Assembly (NCBI RefSeq): GCF_003367705.1 | Contig: NZ_CP031425.1 | Location: 1,984,001-2,048,000 of the forward strand | Source: Microbacterium foliorum | GTDB taxonomy: Bacteria > Actinomycetota > Actinomycetes > Actinomycetales > Microbacteriaceae | DNA length: 64,000 bases | Direction of reading: 5' to 3' | Shown here: positions 51,882-62,565 of the stretch, one piece after another | Layout: every line of letters starts with the position of its first letter | How positions within the stretch are numbered: position 1 is the stretch's first letter | Translations under genes and position numbers: made by a program | The notes under the pieces: model-generated | Told to the model about the DNA's origin: nothing | The model's input: the letters and a program-made list of their open reading frames with translations, nothing else | The model's database searches: none

Positions 51882-53300
51882 TTAGCCGACCGATCCTTCC
51901 ATGCCCATTTCGATGAGCTTGTTGAGTTCCATCGCGTACTCCATCGGCAGCTCGCGCGCGATCGGCTCGATGAAGCCGCGCACGATCATCGCCATGGCCT
52001 CGTCTTCGGGCATGCCGCGGGACTGCAGATAGAAGAGCTGCTCCTCGCTGACCTTCGACACCGTGGCCTCGTGACCGAGCTGCACGTCGTCGACGCGGAT
52101 GTCGATCGCCGGGTAGGTGTCGGATCGCGACTTGGTGTCGACGAGCAGAGCGTCGCATCGCACCGTGTTGGCGGAGTGGTGCGCGTTCGCGTCCACCCGC
52201 ACCTCGCCGCGATATCCGGCACGTCCGCCGCCACGGGCGATCGACTTCGACACGATCGACGACTGCGTGTACGGCGCCATGTGGATCATCTTGGCGCCCG
52301 CATCCTGGTGCTGGCCGGGTCCGGCGAAGGCGACCGAGAGCGTCTCGCCCTTGGCGTGCTCGCCCATCAGGTAGATCGACGGGTACTTCATCGTCACCTT
52401 GGAGCCGATGTTGCCGTCGACCCACTCCATCGTCGCGCCCTCGTGCGCGACCGCACGCTTGGTGACGAGGTTGTAGACGTTATTCGACCAGTTCTGGATC
52501 GTCGTGTAGCGAACGCGGGCGTTCTTCTTCACGATGATCTCGACGACCGCCGAGTGCAGCGAATCCGACTTGTAGATCGGCGCCGTGCAGCCCTCGATGT
52601 AGTGCACGTAGCTGTCTTCGTCGGCGATGATCAGGGTCCGCTCGAACTGCCCCATGTTCTCGGTGTTGATGCGGAAGTACGCCTGAAGCGGGATCTCGAC
52701 GTGGACGCCCTTGGGGACGTAGACGAACGATCCGCCCGACCAGACGGCCGTGTTCAGCGCGGCGAACTTGTTGTCGCCGGCGGGGATCACCGATCCGAAG
52801 TACTCCTCGAAGAACTCGGGGTGCTCGCGCAGCGCGGTGTCGGTGTCCATGAAGATGACGCCCTGCTCCTCCAGATCCTCACGGATCTGGTGGTAGACGA
52901 CCTCGGACTCGTATTGCGCCGCGACGCCGGCGACCAGACGCTGACGCTCGGCCTCGGGGATGCCGAGACGCTCGTAGGTCTCCCGGATCTCGGCAGGCAG
53001 GTCCTCCCAGGACTGCGCCTGCTTCTCCGTGGAGCGCACGAAGTACTTGATGTTGTCGAAGTCGATCTCACTGAGGTCGGCGCCCCAGGTGGGCATCGGC
53101 TTGCGTCCGAAGAGCTGGTACCCCTTGAGACGGGTGTTCAGCATCCATTCGGGTTCGTGCTTGAGCGCCGAGATCCCGCGGACCACCTCTTCCGAGATGC
53201 CACGCTTGGCGATCGCTCCGGCGGCGTCCGCGTCGTGCCATCCGAATTCATACACCCCCAGGCCGTCAAGCTCCGGGCGGTCGATCAGCACATCCGACAT
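51882..53300 (-). CDS. sufB: Fe-S cluster assembly scaffold SufB
   Basis: A 472-residue scaffold on which clusters are built ([24 protein letters not shown] core, [38 protein letters not shown]). AGGAG lies 8 bases before the ATG at 53300; a GTG three bases earlier is possible. First gene of the operon. No sufR repressor gene precedes it and no sufS or sufU follows; those functions must be supplied from elsewhere. Confidence 0.95.
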   Translation of the reverse strand: MSDVLIDRPELDGLGVYEFGWHDADAAGAIAKRGISEEVVRGISALKHEPEWMLNTRLKGYQLFGRKPMPTWGADLSEIDFDNIKYFVRSTEKQAQSWEDLPAEIRETYERLGIPEAERQRLVAGVAAQYESEVVYHQIREDLEEQGVIFMDTDTALREHPEFFEEYFGSVIPAGDNKFAALNTAVWSGGSFVYVPKGVHVEIPLQAYFRINTENMGQFERTLIIADEDSYVHYIEGCTAPIYKSDSLHSAVVEIIVKKNARVRYTTIQNWSNNVYNLVTKRAVAHEGATMEWVDGNIGSKVTMKYPSIYLMGEHAKGETLSVAFAGPGQHQDAGAKMIHMAPYTQSSIVSKSIARGGGRAGYRGEVRVDANAHHSANTVRCDALLVDTKSRSDTYPAIDIRVDDVQLGHEATVSKVSEEQLFYLQSRGMPEDEAMAMIVRGFIEPIARELPMEYAMELNKLIEMGMEGSVG

Positions 53301-53532
53301 CACACACTCTCCTCACAGGTCCCAAACGGTGTAATCCGCCCCGACACACCTGATCCCCGTCGAGTCTGCGGGAGCGGGTGCCGTTGGTGGGCCCTCATCA
53401 CCGGCGCATCCATCGCGCCTAAACTGTTGACGATGCATCAGCGCGGTCAGCGCTCATCGCAACAATCCGATTCTACAGGTTCCGCCTGAAGACAGGGCCG
53501 CTCGCCGTGTCCGGCGCGGTTCGGAGAGACTT

Positions 53533-54642
53533 ATGCCCCAGCCCTCGATCGCCACCCCCACGAACTCCCCCGGCGCGCCGTCGACGCACGCGATCCTCTG
53601 GGGACGTGCGCTGCGGATCTTCGCCTGGCTGTCCTTCCTCGCTCAGACGATCATCATCGGCACCGGCGGCGCGGTGCGCCTCACGGGCTCGGGGCTCGGA
53701 TGCTCGGAATGGCCGCTGTGCACACCGGAGTCCCTCGTACCGATCTATGCCGATCAGGGCATCCACGGCATCATCGAGTTCGGCAACCGCGTCATGACGG
53801 GCGTCGTCGGCGTCATCGCCCTCGCGGTGCTGCTGCTCGTGCTCGCGCGCGTCGGCGGTCGTCGCCTGGTCTTCTCGGCTCTGCTGTTCGCCGCCGCGGG
53901 TATCGTCGCGGCCGGAATCGTCTTCGCAGTCGTGTCGCTCTTCTCACTGCCTGCGACGCCGTTCGCGATGGCGGCCCTGCTGGCCATCGTGATCGCGGCG
54001 ACGGTGAGATCGGTCAGGCTGACCACCGACAGACGCGACCTCGTGATCCTCGCCTGGATCGTCCTGATCGGCGTCGTCGCGCAGGCGCTGGTGGGCGGCA
54101 TCACCGTGCTCACCGGCCTGAACCCCTTCATCGTCGGATTCCACTACGTGTCGTCGCTGCTCCTGGTCTGCGTGACCGCAGCGTTCCTCGTGCGGCTGTA
54201 CGCCTTGCCGGGACCCCGCGTGAGCGCTGTGCCGAGGTGGTTCGCGATCCTGAGCCACGTCACGGGTCTCGCCCTCGCCGTCACCATCGTGTTCGGAGTG
54301 CTCACCACCGGCTCCGGCCCGCACTCGGGCGACGCCGACGTCTTCCGCCACGGCTTCGACGCGACCGTCCTCGCGCACGTGCACGCCTGGCCCGGCTACA
54401 TCCTCGCTGCGCTGGTCGCCGCGCTGACGATCTCTGCCTGGGTGCTGCGCCTGGCGCCGCGCCGGTGGCTGCTCTTGCTGGTGATCGCGATCCTCGTGCA
54501 GGTCGGCGTCGGCATCTGGCAGGCCCGCGAGGGACTTCCGCCGCTGCTCGTCGGCATCCACATGGTGCTCGCCTCGCTGTCGGCCGCGACCTACACGGTG
54601 GTCGTGCTGCACCTGAAGAGGCCGGTCACCGCGGACGACTGA
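53533..54642 (+). CDS. ctaA: Heme A synthase (COX15/CtaA)
   Basis: A 369-residue membrane enzyme with about eight helices that converts heme O to heme A for cytochrome c oxidase. GTGGAVRLTGSGLGCSEWPL and CTPES with HGIIEFGNRVMTGVVG (heme-ligand histidine) are family signatures; VLAHVHAWPGY and VGIHMVLASLSAA carry the later histidines. GGAGAGA precedes the ATG. Divergent from sufB; functional partner of ctaB downstream and SURF1 at 37090. Confidence 0.95.
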   Translation: MPQPSIATPTNSPGAPSTHAILWGRALRIFAWLSFLAQTIIIGTGGAVRLTGSGLGCSEWPLCTPESLVPIYADQGIHGIIEFGNRVMTGVVGVIALAVLLLVLARVGGRRLVFSALLFAAAGIVAAGIVFAVVSLFSLPATPFAMAALLAIVIAATVRSVRLTTDRRDLVILAWIVLIGVVAQALVGGITVLTGLNPFIVGFHYVSSLLLVCVTAAFLVRLYALPGPRVSAVPRWFAILSHVTGLALAVTIVFGVLTTGSGPHSGDADVFRHGFDATVLAHVHAWPGYILAALVAALTISAWVLRLAPRRWLLLLVIAILVQVGVGIWQAREGLPPLLVGIHMVLASLSAATYTVVVLHLKRPVTADD

Positions 54643-54745
54643 GGCGGGTAGTCGGTCCCGATCCGCGAACCGGGTCATGGTCGGCACAGTAGATGCATAG
54701 CCGGAACATCAGAAGCACACCGGTTCGTCGTGCAACGTGGCCCGC

Positions 54746-55192
54746 ATGAACAAGTCACTGACACGCAGCATCGGCTTCTGGCTCCTCCTCGTCCTCTCGC
54801 TCGCGTCCGCGGGCGTCGGCGGGTGGATCATCGCCGGACAGCTGGGCACGATGACCAGCACCCTGCTCGACGGCACCGCGACGGGCATCGAGGTCTACGT
54901 CGGACAGTCGCTCGTCGTGGTCGGCGCCGCGCTGCTCGGCGCGGGCGTCATCGGCCTTCTGATCTCCGTCGCACTCGTCGCGGTGCAGGCTCTCGTCCCT
55001 TCCACGACGCCGGTCGTCGTCGAGCCGATCGACTGGACTGCAGAGTCATCCGAGCCGGGTGAGAGCACGGTGGCGACGGATGCCGCGGAGCCGACCGTCG
55101 ACACTCAGGTAGAGAAGGCGGATGCCGACGACGAAGGTCAGAACGGAAGCAGCGGGTCGACCGCCACAGCCACGAAGATCAGCGTCAAGTAG
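54746..55192 (+). CDS. Small two-helix membrane protein with acidic tail
   Basis: A 148-residue protein with two hydrophobic helices ([20 protein letters not shown] and [20 protein letters not shown]) and a ~55-residue acidic, threonine- and serine-rich tail ([17 protein letters not shown]). No family recognised. The ATG at 54746 is preferred to a GTG at 54737; no ribosome site is clear for either. Its last 55 bases overlap the convergent ctaB gene. Confidence 0.7.
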   Translation: MNKSLTRSIGFWLLLVLSLASAGVGGWIIAGQLGTMTSTLLDGTATGIEVYVGQSLVVVGAALLGAGVIGLLISVALVAVQALVPSTTPVVVEPIDWTAESSEPGESTVATDAAEPTVDTQVEKADADDEGQNGSSGSTATATKISVK

Positions 55193-56043
55193 GTGATCGA
55201 GGCGTGGAAGACCCGCATCGGCCGCGCCTCGTTCCCCCGTACCGCCTGGTTGTACAGACGGTGCGACTCGTAGATGAACCAGCCGCCGAAGACAGCGGCG
55301 GACACACCGTAGACGAGGCCCATGCCGGCGATCGGGATCAGCAGCAGCGAGCAGGCGACGGTCGCCCAGGCGTAGAGGATCACCTGGAGTCCGACCTGCG
55401 AAGCATTGCGCGTGACGCCGAGCATGGGCACGTCGACGTCTTCGTAGTCGTCCTTGTACTTCATCGAGAGGGGCCAGTAGTGCGGCGGCGTCCAGAGGAA
55501 GATGAGGGCGAAGAGGATGAACGCGGGCCAGTCGAGCGACCCGGTGACGGCAGCCCAGCCGATGAGCACGGGGAAGCATCCGGCGATACCGCCCCAGATG
55601 ATGTTCTGCTCCGTGCGGCGCTTGAGGATCATCGTGTAGATCACGACGTAGAAGAAGATGGCGGATGCCGACAGCGTCGCCGCGAGCCAGTTGGTCGTGA
55701 ACCACAGCCACACGGTGGAGAGCACGGCGAGCGTCCACGAGAAGATCAGCGCTCCGCGCGGAGTGATCTCTCCCGTCACGAGAGGACGGTTCTCGGTGCG
55801 GTGCATGTGCGCGTCGATGTCACGATCGAGGTACATGTTGAACGCCGCGGCGGACCCGGCGCTCAGGGAGCCGCCGATCACCGTGGCGATCACGAGCCAC
55901 ATGTCGGGGAGACCGCCCTGGGCGAGGAACATCACCGGAACGGTGGACACCAGAAGCAGTTCGAGGACGCGCGGCTTGGTGAGGGCGACGTACGCCTTCA
56001 CAGTACGACCGATGGACTTCTTCACAACGGTCTGATCAGACAT
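55138..56043 (-). CDS. ctaB: Protoheme IX farnesyltransferase (heme O synthase)
   Basis: A 301-residue UbiA-family membrane prenyltransferase with about nine helices. It attaches farnesyl to heme B, giving heme O for CtaA. The first aspartate motif is [20 protein letters not shown] and the second region is [20 protein letters not shown]. The ATG at 56043 is adopted; GTGs at 56070 and 56079 would add 9-12 residues, and the GGAGGAGGGG sequence lies oddly far (about 15 bases) from the ATG. Convergent overlap of 55 bases with the previous gene. Confidence 0.93.
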   Translation of the reverse strand: MSDQTVVKKSIGRTVKAYVALTKPRVLELLLVSTVPVMFLAQGGLPDMWLVIATVIGGSLSAGSAAAFNMYLDRDIDAHMHRTENRPLVTGEITPRGALIFSWTLAVLSTVWLWFTTNWLAATLSASAIFFYVVIYTMILKRRTEQNIIWGGIAGCFPVLIGWAAVTGSLDWPAFILFALIFLWTPPHYWPLSMKYKDDYEDVDVPMLGVTRNASQVGLQVILYAWATVACSLLLIPIAGMGLVYGVSAAVFGGWFIYESHRLYNQAVRGNEARPMRVFHASITYLTLIFVAVAVDPLLPF

Positions 56044-56179
56044 CGTTGAGATCTCGATCCCCTCCTCCACACGCGTCACGACAGCTTTTCCATTCTAGGG
56101 CACGCGCGCGCCGTGGCCGCCCAGGGCTCCCGCGCACGCAGCCTGTGGAGAACCGCCCCGCCGTGCTCCGCGATCTGGG

Positions 56180-56185
56180 TACCGT
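56180..56185 (+). promoter_or_regulatory. Leaderless -10 element of the lipoprotein gene
   Basis: TACCGT, then 6 bases (GTGCGG) and a GTG at 56192. That GTG is not in the frame of the downstream coding region. Confidence 0.45.
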
Positions 56186-56717
56186 GTGCGGGTGCACCGT
56201 CGACCACTCATCCCGTTCCTCGCTCGCCGTCGTCTTCTCGGTCGCGGGTTGCGCGCCGCCTGCCCCCTCCCCTGCCGCGACGACGACGACGTTCGCGAGC
56301 GACGAAGAGGCATTCGCCGCCGCAGAAGAGACGTACCGGGGGTACATCGCCGCCTTCAACGACGTCGATCTCACGAAGCCTGAGACGTTTGCACCGGTAT
56401 TCGTCTTCACCACGGAGAGTTACTCTGCGGATGAGCGAAGACAGCTGTCGGAGATGCACGCCGAGGGTTACGTCCGCGGTGGTGACATCGTCGTCGTCTC
56501 GTTCGATCCTTTGACCGCGACCGAGGAAACCGTTACGGCCAGAGCGTGCACGGACACCAGCCAGACGACATTCACCGACGCACATGGAGTCTCTCTGGTG
56601 CCCCCGGACCGGCCGGACCACGTATACGTGGAGCTGACCTTCACCTCCAGCACACCGGCGGCGCTTCTGGATACGTCCGAGGTCGTGACGGGCGAATCAT
56701 GCGCGCCATCGGAGTGA
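56184..56717 (+). CDS. Putative lipoprotein, probably frameshifted in its signal peptide
   Basis: The open frame from the GTG at 56184 encodes 177 residues with a lipobox FSVAGC followed by a proline/threonine linker and a ~120-residue soluble domain of unknown family (EEAFAAAEETYRGYIAAFND). The signal peptide in this frame lacks a basic n-region. Another frame starting at the GTG at 56192, which has a leaderless-type promoter, reads VHRRPLIPFLA, a normal n-region; dropping one base near 56224 would join it to AVVFSVAGC. So the gene is either broken, misread, or uses a poor start. Base composition is slightly lower in GC than its neighbours. It overlaps the next gene by 19 bases. Confidence 0.6.
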   Translation: MCGCTVDHSSRSSLAVVFSVAGCAPPAPSPAATTTTFASDEEAFAAAEETYRGYIAAFNDVDLTKPETFAPVFVFTTESYSADERRQLSEMHAEGYVRGGDIVVVSFDPLTATEETVTARACTDTSQTTFTDAHGVSLVPPDRPDHVYVELTFTSSTPAALLDTSEVVTGESCAPSE

Positions 56718-57502
56718 TCGCGATGCTTGCTATGACCGGCTCGATCCTGCTGCCCACAGCCCAGGTCGTCGTCGCCAAGACGTGCACCGCGGCGGAGCAG
56801 TCGACCTACGGATGCGTCGGCGGAGGCAGCATCGTCACCGTCACGGAAACGCGCCGGACGCCCGGCCGGGACGCCGAGCCCCGGTCGCAGCGAACCGACG
56901 CCGGGCACGAGAACCCCGGCGAGACGACCGCGCCCTTCGTCTGCGTCTTCGACGCCCTGTTGCTGCCGCACTGCGTCGCGATCGAAGCGCACCCGCCGCG
57001 TCCCGGTACCGATGCGATGCCGTCTCTGAGCGTCTCCGATCTCGCGGGGTTCGCGCCCGCGACCGCCCGCGTCGCGGCGGAACCGGACAACGTCGGCGTC
57101 GCCGGCCTGCCGACCAACTTCCTGTCCGCCGCTCAGGTGCACACCCGCACGGGCGAGCTCTTCGGCACTCCAGTACGCGTGCGGTTCACGCCGGTGGGCT
57201 ACGACTACGAGTACGGTGACGGCTCGTCCGCGACGCTCACGGCGGCCGGCCGGAGCTGGCGGGATCTCCGTCAGGCGCAGTTCACCGCGACACGCACGAG
57301 TCACGTCTACTCGCACCGCGGCACTTACAGCGCCGAGGTCGACATCCGATACACCGCCGAGGTCGACCTCGGCACCGGCTGGCTCGACGTGATCGGCGAG
57401 CTGCGCAGCGAGGGCGAACCGCAGGAGATCACGGTGCACGAGGCGCGGACCGCGCTCGTCGCGAGAACCTGCGGCGAGAATCCGGCCGCGCCCGGGTGCT
57501 GA
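56699..57502 (+). CDS. Secreted protein with PKD-like domain
   Basis: A 267-residue protein with an N-terminal signal-type helix (MRAIGVIAMLAMTGSILLPT, cleavage near AKTC). Cysteines occur in pairs in the N-terminal half (TCTAAEQSTYGC; FVCVFDALLLPHC) and at the C-terminus (RTCGENPAAPGC), suggesting disulfides. Residues ~155-245 resemble a PKD fold (VGYDYEYGDGSSATL; SHVYSHRGTYSAEVDIRY). Function unknown. The ATG lies inside the lipoprotein gene's end, so the two form a secreted pair. They separate ctaB from tkt. Confidence 0.75.
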   Translation: MRAIGVIAMLAMTGSILLPTAQVVVAKTCTAAEQSTYGCVGGGSIVTVTETRRTPGRDAEPRSQRTDAGHENPGETTAPFVCVFDALLLPHCVAIEAHPPRPGTDAMPSLSVSDLAGFAPATARVAAEPDNVGVAGLPTNFLSAAQVHTRTGELFGTPVRVRFTPVGYDYEYGDGSSATLTAAGRSWRDLRQAQFTATRTSHVYSHRGTYSAEVDIRYTAEVDLGTGWLDVIGELRSEGEPQEITVHEARTALVARTCGENPAAPGC

Positions 57503-57623
57503 GGAACCGTGTTCCAGCGATCGTGATCCGCAGTCCAGGACTCGCCGTGATCGGTCGTCGGCACATGGAATTCCTGAGCCGGCGATGCGTTGTAAGAAGC
57601 GGTAACGGGTCACACCACGGCGC

Positions 57624-57629
57624 TATGCT
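57624..57629 (+). promoter_or_regulatory. Possible -10 of tkt
   Basis: TATGCT about 105 bases before the tkt start, in the 231-base gap after the PKD gene. The -35 is not clear. I see no gene or strong hairpin in the rest of the gap. Confidence 0.35.
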
Positions 57630-57733
57630 GAAATGACTCGCGCGACCGGCGCACATCACATACCCCTCATGAGAGTTGCGGTCTGCGGTGGTGCTCTCCG
57701 GTCGCTCTCGAACAGTTGCAGAAGGGCTTCACA

Positions 57734-59830
57734 GTGTCGGAATTGCAGTGGGATGAGATCGACCGGCGCGCGGTGGACACCGCGCGTCTGCTGGCAGCGG
57801 ATGCCGTCGAGAAGGTCGGGAACGGCCACCCCGGTACCGCGATGAGCCTGGCTCCCGCCGCGTATCTCCTCTATCAGCGCGTGCTGCGCCACGATCCGAC
57901 CGACACCGACTGGCTCGGCCGTGACCGCTTCATCCTCTCGGTCGGACACTCGTCGCTCACCCAGTACGTGCAGCTCTACCTCGGCGGCTTCGGCCTCGAG
58001 CTCGACGACCTCAAGGCACTGCGCACCTGGGGATCGCTCACCCCCGGACACCCCGAGTACGGTCACACCAAGGGCGTCGAGATCACCACGGGGCCGCTCG
58101 GCCAGGGTCTCGCCTCCGCCGTCGGATTCGCGTACGCCGCCCGCTACGAGCGCGGCCTGTTCGACCCCGAGGCGCAGCCGGGTACGAGCCCGTTCGACCA
58201 CTTCGTGTACGTGATCGCGGGTGACGGCGACCTCCAGGAGGGCGTGACGAGCGAGGCCTCCTCCCTCGCGGGCCACCAGGAGCTCGGCAACCTCATCGCC
58301 ATCTACGACTCCAACCAGATCTCGATCGAGGACGACACGAACGTCGCCTTCACCGAAGATGTGGCCAAGCGCTACGAGGCGTACGGCTGGCAGGTGCAGA
58401 TCGTCGACTGGAAGAAGACCGGCGAATACGTCGAGGACGTCGCGGAGCTCAACGCGGCGATCGAGACCGCCAAGGGCGAGACCTCGAAGCCGTCGCTCAT
58501 CATCCTGCGCACGATCATCGGATGGCCGTCGCCCGGAAAGCAGAACTCGGGCAAGATCCACGGCTCCGCCCTCGGTGGCGACGAGCTGGCCGCGACGAAG
58601 AAGGTTCTCGGGTTCGACCCCGAGGAGCACTTCGTCGTCGCCGACGACGTTCTCGCACGCACCCGCGGACTGGCGGACCGCGCCGCCGAGGCACGCGCCG
58701 CCTGGCAGACCTCGTTCGACGCATGGGCCGCCGCGAACCCCGAGCGCAAGGCGCTCCTCGACCGCCTCGAGGCGAAGGAGCTTCCCGCGGACATCGCCTC
58801 GGCGCTCCCGGTGTTCGAGAGCGGCAAGGACGTGTCGACGCGCGCGGCGTCTGGCCAGGTCATCAACGCACTCGCCGCCGAGCTTCCCGAGCTCTGGGGC
58901 GGTTCGGCCGATCTCGCCGAGTCCAACCTCACGACGATCAAGGATGCGAAGTCCTTCATCCCGGCCGAGTGGTCGACCCACGAATGGTCGGGCGACCCCT
59001 ACGGCCGCGTGCTGCACTTCGGCATCCGCGAGCACGCCATGGGCGCGATCGTGAACGGCATCGTGCTGCACGGTCCGACGCGGGCCTTCGGCGGCACCTT
59101 CCTCATCTTCAGCGACTACATGCGTCCCCCGGTGCGCCTCGCCGCGCTGATGAACGTCCCCAGCATCTTCGTCTGGACGCACGACTCCGTCGCCCTGGGC
59201 GAGGACGGCCCGACCCACCAGCCGGTCGAGCAGATCGCGACGCTCCGCGCCATCCCGAACTTCACCCTGGTGCGCCCCGCCGACGCCAACGAGACCTCGG
59301 CCGCCTGGCTCGAGATCCTGCGCCGCCACGAGGGCCCGGCAGGCATCGCCCTGACCCGTCAGAACATCCCGGTGTTCGAGCGCGGCCAGAGCGACGCGTC
59401 CGGTGACGTGTTCGCCTCCACCGACGGTGTCGCCAAGGGCGCATATGTCCTCGCCGAAGCTCCGAACGGCACGCCTGATGTGATCATCATCGCGACCGGA
59501 TCCGAGGTGCAGCTCGCCGTCGACGCCCGCGCGGCACTGGCCGACGAAGGCATCAACGTGCGCGTCGTCTCCGCTCCCTCGCTGGAGTGGTTCGACGAGC
59601 AGGACGAGGCGTACCGCGAGTCGGTCCTGCCGAAGGCCGTCACCGCCCGCGTCTCGGTCGAGGCGGGTTCCGTCCTCAGCTGGCGCGGCATCGTGGGCGA
59701 TCGCGGCCGTTCGGTCGGCATCGACCACTTCGGCGCCTCCGCCGATTACAAGACACTTTTCGAGAAGTTCGGCATCACCACCGAGGCCGTCATCGCGGCC
59801 GCACGCGAGACCATCAAGGAGAACGCATGA
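57734..59830 (+). CDS. tkt: Transketolase
   Basis: Thiamine-diphosphate enzyme of the non-oxidative pentose phosphate pathway; transfers two-carbon units. 698 residues: substrate/cofactor loop [13 protein letters not shown], diphosphate motif [20 protein letters not shown] through NQISIEDD, and [11 protein letters not shown] plus [16 protein letters not shown] in the pyrimidine domain. The GTG at 57734 has GAAGGG at 57721-57726. First gene of tkt-tal-pgi-zwf, a conserved actinobacterial cluster. Confidence 0.97.
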   Translation: MSELQWDEIDRRAVDTARLLAADAVEKVGNGHPGTAMSLAPAAYLLYQRVLRHDPTDTDWLGRDRFILSVGHSSLTQYVQLYLGGFGLELDDLKALRTWGSLTPGHPEYGHTKGVEITTGPLGQGLASAVGFAYAARYERGLFDPEAQPGTSPFDHFVYVIAGDGDLQEGVTSEASSLAGHQELGNLIAIYDSNQISIEDDTNVAFTEDVAKRYEAYGWQVQIVDWKKTGEYVEDVAELNAAIETAKGETSKPSLIILRTIIGWPSPGKQNSGKIHGSALGGDELAATKKVLGFDPEEHFVVADDVLARTRGLADRAAEARAAWQTSFDAWAAANPERKALLDRLEAKELPADIASALPVFESGKDVSTRAASGQVINALAAELPELWGGSADLAESNLTTIKDAKSFIPAEWSTHEWSGDPYGRVLHFGIREHAMGAIVNGIVLHGPTRAFGGTFLIFSDYMRPPVRLAALMNVPSIFVWTHDSVALGEDGPTHQPVEQIATLRAIPNFTLVRPADANETSAAWLEILRRHEGPAGIALTRQNIPVFERGQSDASGDVFASTDGVAKGAYVLAEAPNGTPDVIIIATGSEVQLAVDARAALADEGINVRVVSAPSLEWFDEQDEAYRESVLPKAVTARVSVEAGSVLSWRGIVGDRGRSVGIDHFGASADYKTLFEKFGITTEAVIAAARETIKENA

Positions 59831-60939
59831 GCACCCCCACCGCAGACCTCGCCGCAGCCGGTGTCAGCATCTGGCTCGACGACCTGTCCCGCACCCGCAT
59901 CTCCTCCGGCAACCTGGCCGAGCTGATCGAGACCCGCAACGTCGTCGGCGTCACCACCAACCCGACGATCTTCGCGAACGCGATCACCGACAAGAACAAC
60001 ACGTCGTACGACGCTCAGGTCACCGAGCTCGCCGCCTCCGGCGCGACCGCCGAAGAGGCCGTCTTCGCCGCGACCACGCAGGACGTCGCTGCGGCCCTGG
60101 ATGTCTTCCGTCCCGTGTGGGAGAAGTCGGGTCACGTCGACGGCCGCGTGTCCATCGAGGTCTCCCCTGACCTCGCACACGACACCGAGGGCACCGTCGC
60201 TTCCGCCAAGGAGCTGTGGGCCAAGGTCGACCGCCCGAACCTGCTGGTCAAGATCCCCGCGACGAAGGCGGGCCTCCCGGCGATCACCGAGGCCATCGCA
60301 TCCGGCATCAGCGTCAACGTCACGCTGATCTTCAGCCTCGAGCGCTACGCCGAGGTCATCGATGCGTACCTCACCGGTCTCGAGCGGGCGCACAGCGCCG
60401 ACTTCGACCTGTCGAGCATCCACTCGGTCGCGTCGTTCTTCGTGTCGCGTGTCGACACCGAGACCGACAAGCGTCTGTCCGCGATCGGCACCGACGAGGC
60501 CGAGGCACTGAAGAGCAAGGCGGGGCTCGCCAACGCCCGTCTCGCCTACGAGCTCTTCGAGCAGAAGTTCGCGGAGAAGCGCGCTCAGGACCTCATCAAG
60601 CTCGGCGCCAACGCGCAGCGTCCGCTCTGGGCGTCGACCGGCGTCAAGGACCCGGCTCTGCCCGACACGCTCTACGTCACCGAGCTCGTCGCGAAGGACG
60701 TCGTCAACACGATGCCCGAGAAGACGCTCGAAGCGACCTTCGACCACGGCGTCGTCTCGGGAGACACCATCACCGGCGGCTACGAGGAGGCTCGCGAGGT
60801 CTTCGCCGGACTGGCCGCGCTGGGAATCGACTTCACCGACGTCACCCAGGTGCTGGAGGACGAGGGCGTCTCGAAGTTCATCGATTCGTGGCATGACCTG
60901 CTCACGCAGGTGGCCGAGGCCCTCGAGGCCCAGCGATGA
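59827..60939 (+). CDS. tal: Transaldolase
   Basis: Transfers the dihydroxyacetone unit between sugar phosphates through a Schiff base. 370 residues; the Schiff-base lysine is K142 in [12 protein letters not shown], and [13 protein letters not shown] is the N-terminal signature. Length matches the actinobacterial class. Starts in an ATGA overlap with tkt and ends in one with pgi. Confidence 0.96.
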   Translation: MSTPTADLAAAGVSIWLDDLSRTRISSGNLAELIETRNVVGVTTNPTIFANAITDKNNTSYDAQVTELAASGATAEEAVFAATTQDVAAALDVFRPVWEKSGHVDGRVSIEVSPDLAHDTEGTVASAKELWAKVDRPNLLVKIPATKAGLPAITEAIASGISVNVTLIFSLERYAEVIDAYLTGLERAHSADFDLSSIHSVASFFVSRVDTETDKRLSAIGTDEAEALKSKAGLANARLAYELFEQKFAEKRAQDLIKLGANAQRPLWASTGVKDPALPDTLYVTELVAKDVVNTMPEKTLEATFDHGVVSGDTITGGYEEAREVFAGLAALGIDFTDVTQVLEDEGVSKFIDSWHDLLTQVAEALEAQR

Positions 60940-62543
60940 CCTTCGCGATCCACGCCTCCGGGGCGGCTCGGGTCGCGATCGATGAGACGGTTCCCGCGCT
61001 GGTCCACGACCTGATCGCGTCGCGCGTCACCGGCGCGGACTCGGCGCTGTGGGGTCCTGACGCAGAGTCCGAGGCATCGATCCGGCTCGGCTGGGTCGAG
61101 GCGGTGTCGGTGTCTCGCCCCCTGGTGGCCGAGATCGAGGCGCTGCGGGCAGATCTGCACGCCAAGGGCGTGACGCGGGTCGTACTCGCCGGGATGGGCG
61201 GCTCGTCGCTCGCCCCCGAAGTGATCGCTCAGACCGCCGGGGTACCGCTGACGATCCTCGATTCGACCGCGCCCGGGCAGGTTCTGGCGGCGCTCGACGA
61301 GGGCCTGGAGTCGACGGTCCTCGTCGTCTCCTCGAAGTCCGGTTCCACCGTCGAGACGGATTCGCAGCGCCGCACCTTCGAGGCGGCCTTCCGCGACGTC
61401 GGCATCGACCCCGTCGACCGGATCGTCGTCGTCACCGATCCGGGCTCGCCGCTCGACGACTCGGCCAGGGACGCGGGGTACCGCGTCTTCAACGCCGATC
61501 CGAACGTCGGAGGACGCTACTCGGCGCTCACCGCCTTCGGGCTGGTCCCCGCCGGTCTCGCGGGAGCCGACATCGACGAGCTGCTGAACGAGGCCGAGGC
61601 CTCGTTGCTCGAGGTCGCGGTCGATTCGGCCGACAACCCGGCTCTCCGTCTCGCCGCGGCCATCGCCGCGACGACTCCCCGACGCGACAAGCTCGGCCTG
61701 ATCACCGACGGCACGCACATCAAGGGGCTGCCGGACTGGATCGAACAGCTGATCGCCGAGTCCACGGGCAAGGACGGCACCGGCATCCTGCCCGTGGTGC
61801 TGCTTCCTGTGTCGCCGGAGCTGGATGCGAAGCCGGCCGACCTGCAGGTCGTGCGCCTGGTCGACGACGCGAACGAGTTCCACCTTCGCGAGCGGCACGA
61901 GGGAGAGATCCTCGTCAGCGGCTCGCTGGGCGCTCAGATCATCGTGTGGGAGTACGCCACCGCGATCGCCGGTTACCTGCTCGGCATCAATCCGTTCGAC
62001 CAGCCCGATGTCGAGTCGGCCAAGGTCGCGGCTCGCGGTCTGCTCGACGCGCGTCCCGCGCCGACCGAGCCCGCGTTCGTCGAGAACGGCGTCGAGGTCC
62101 GCGTCTCCGACCCCGCACTCGCTGTCTCAAGGACGGTCGAGGGCGTGCTCGACGCGCTCTGGGCGCGGCTCGCCGATGACGGTTATGTCTCGATCCAGGC
62201 CTACGTCAACCGACTCGACGTGCCGCAGCTGCAGGGGCTCCGCGAACTCGTCGCCGCCGATTCCGGTCGCCCGACCACGTTCGGCTGGGGTCCACGGTTC
62301 CTGCACTCCACCGGTCAGTATCACAAGGGCGGTCCCGCACAGGGCGTGTACGTCCAGATCCTGGAGCGCACGGATGTCGATCTCGAGATCCCGGAGCGCC
62401 CGTACACGTTCGGTCAGCTCCTCGAGGCTCAGGCCGCCGGCGACGCCGGTGTCCTCGCCGAGCACGGCCGTCCGGTCGTCTCACTGACGATCACCGATCC
62501 GTCGGCCGACGTCCTCACCCTCTTCGAAGCAGCTCAGAAGTAA
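60936..62543 (+). CDS. pgi: Glucose-6-phosphate isomerase
   Basis: Interconverts glucose-6-phosphate and fructose-6-phosphate. 535 residues with two SIS domains: [15 protein letters not shown] and [16 protein letters not shown] bind the phosphate, and the C-terminal [19 protein letters not shown] contains the catalytic lysine/histidine region. Coupled to tal by ATGA. In some relatives tal and pgi are fused; here they are separate. Confidence 0.95.
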   Translation: MTFAIHASGAARVAIDETVPALVHDLIASRVTGADSALWGPDAESEASIRLGWVEAVSVSRPLVAEIEALRADLHAKGVTRVVLAGMGGSSLAPEVIAQTAGVPLTILDSTAPGQVLAALDEGLESTVLVVSSKSGSTVETDSQRRTFEAAFRDVGIDPVDRIVVVTDPGSPLDDSARDAGYRVFNADPNVGGRYSALTAFGLVPAGLAGADIDELLNEAEASLLEVAVDSADNPALRLAAAIAATTPRRDKLGLITDGTHIKGLPDWIEQLIAESTGKDGTGILPVVLLPVSPELDAKPADLQVVRLVDDANEFHLRERHEGEILVSGSLGAQIIVWEYATAIAGYLLGINPFDQPDVESAKVAARGLLDARPAPTEPAFVENGVEVRVSDPALAVSRTVEGVLDALWARLADDGYVSIQAYVNRLDVPQLQGLRELVAADSGRPTTFGWGPRFLHSTGQYHKGGPAQGVYVQILERTDVDLEIPERPYTFGQLLEAQAAGDAGVLAEHGRPVVSLTITDPSADVLTLFEAAQK

Positions 62544-62565
62544 CAGCCAGGAGAACCTCCCACCG

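Noticed and set aside
50868..53489. Plus-strand open frame of 873 codons opposite sufD and sufB
   Set aside because: Shadow of two well-conserved genes; no recognisable domain and no promoter or ribosome site.
57656..59728. Minus-strand open frame of 690 codons opposite tkt
   Set aside because: Antisense shadow of transketolase.
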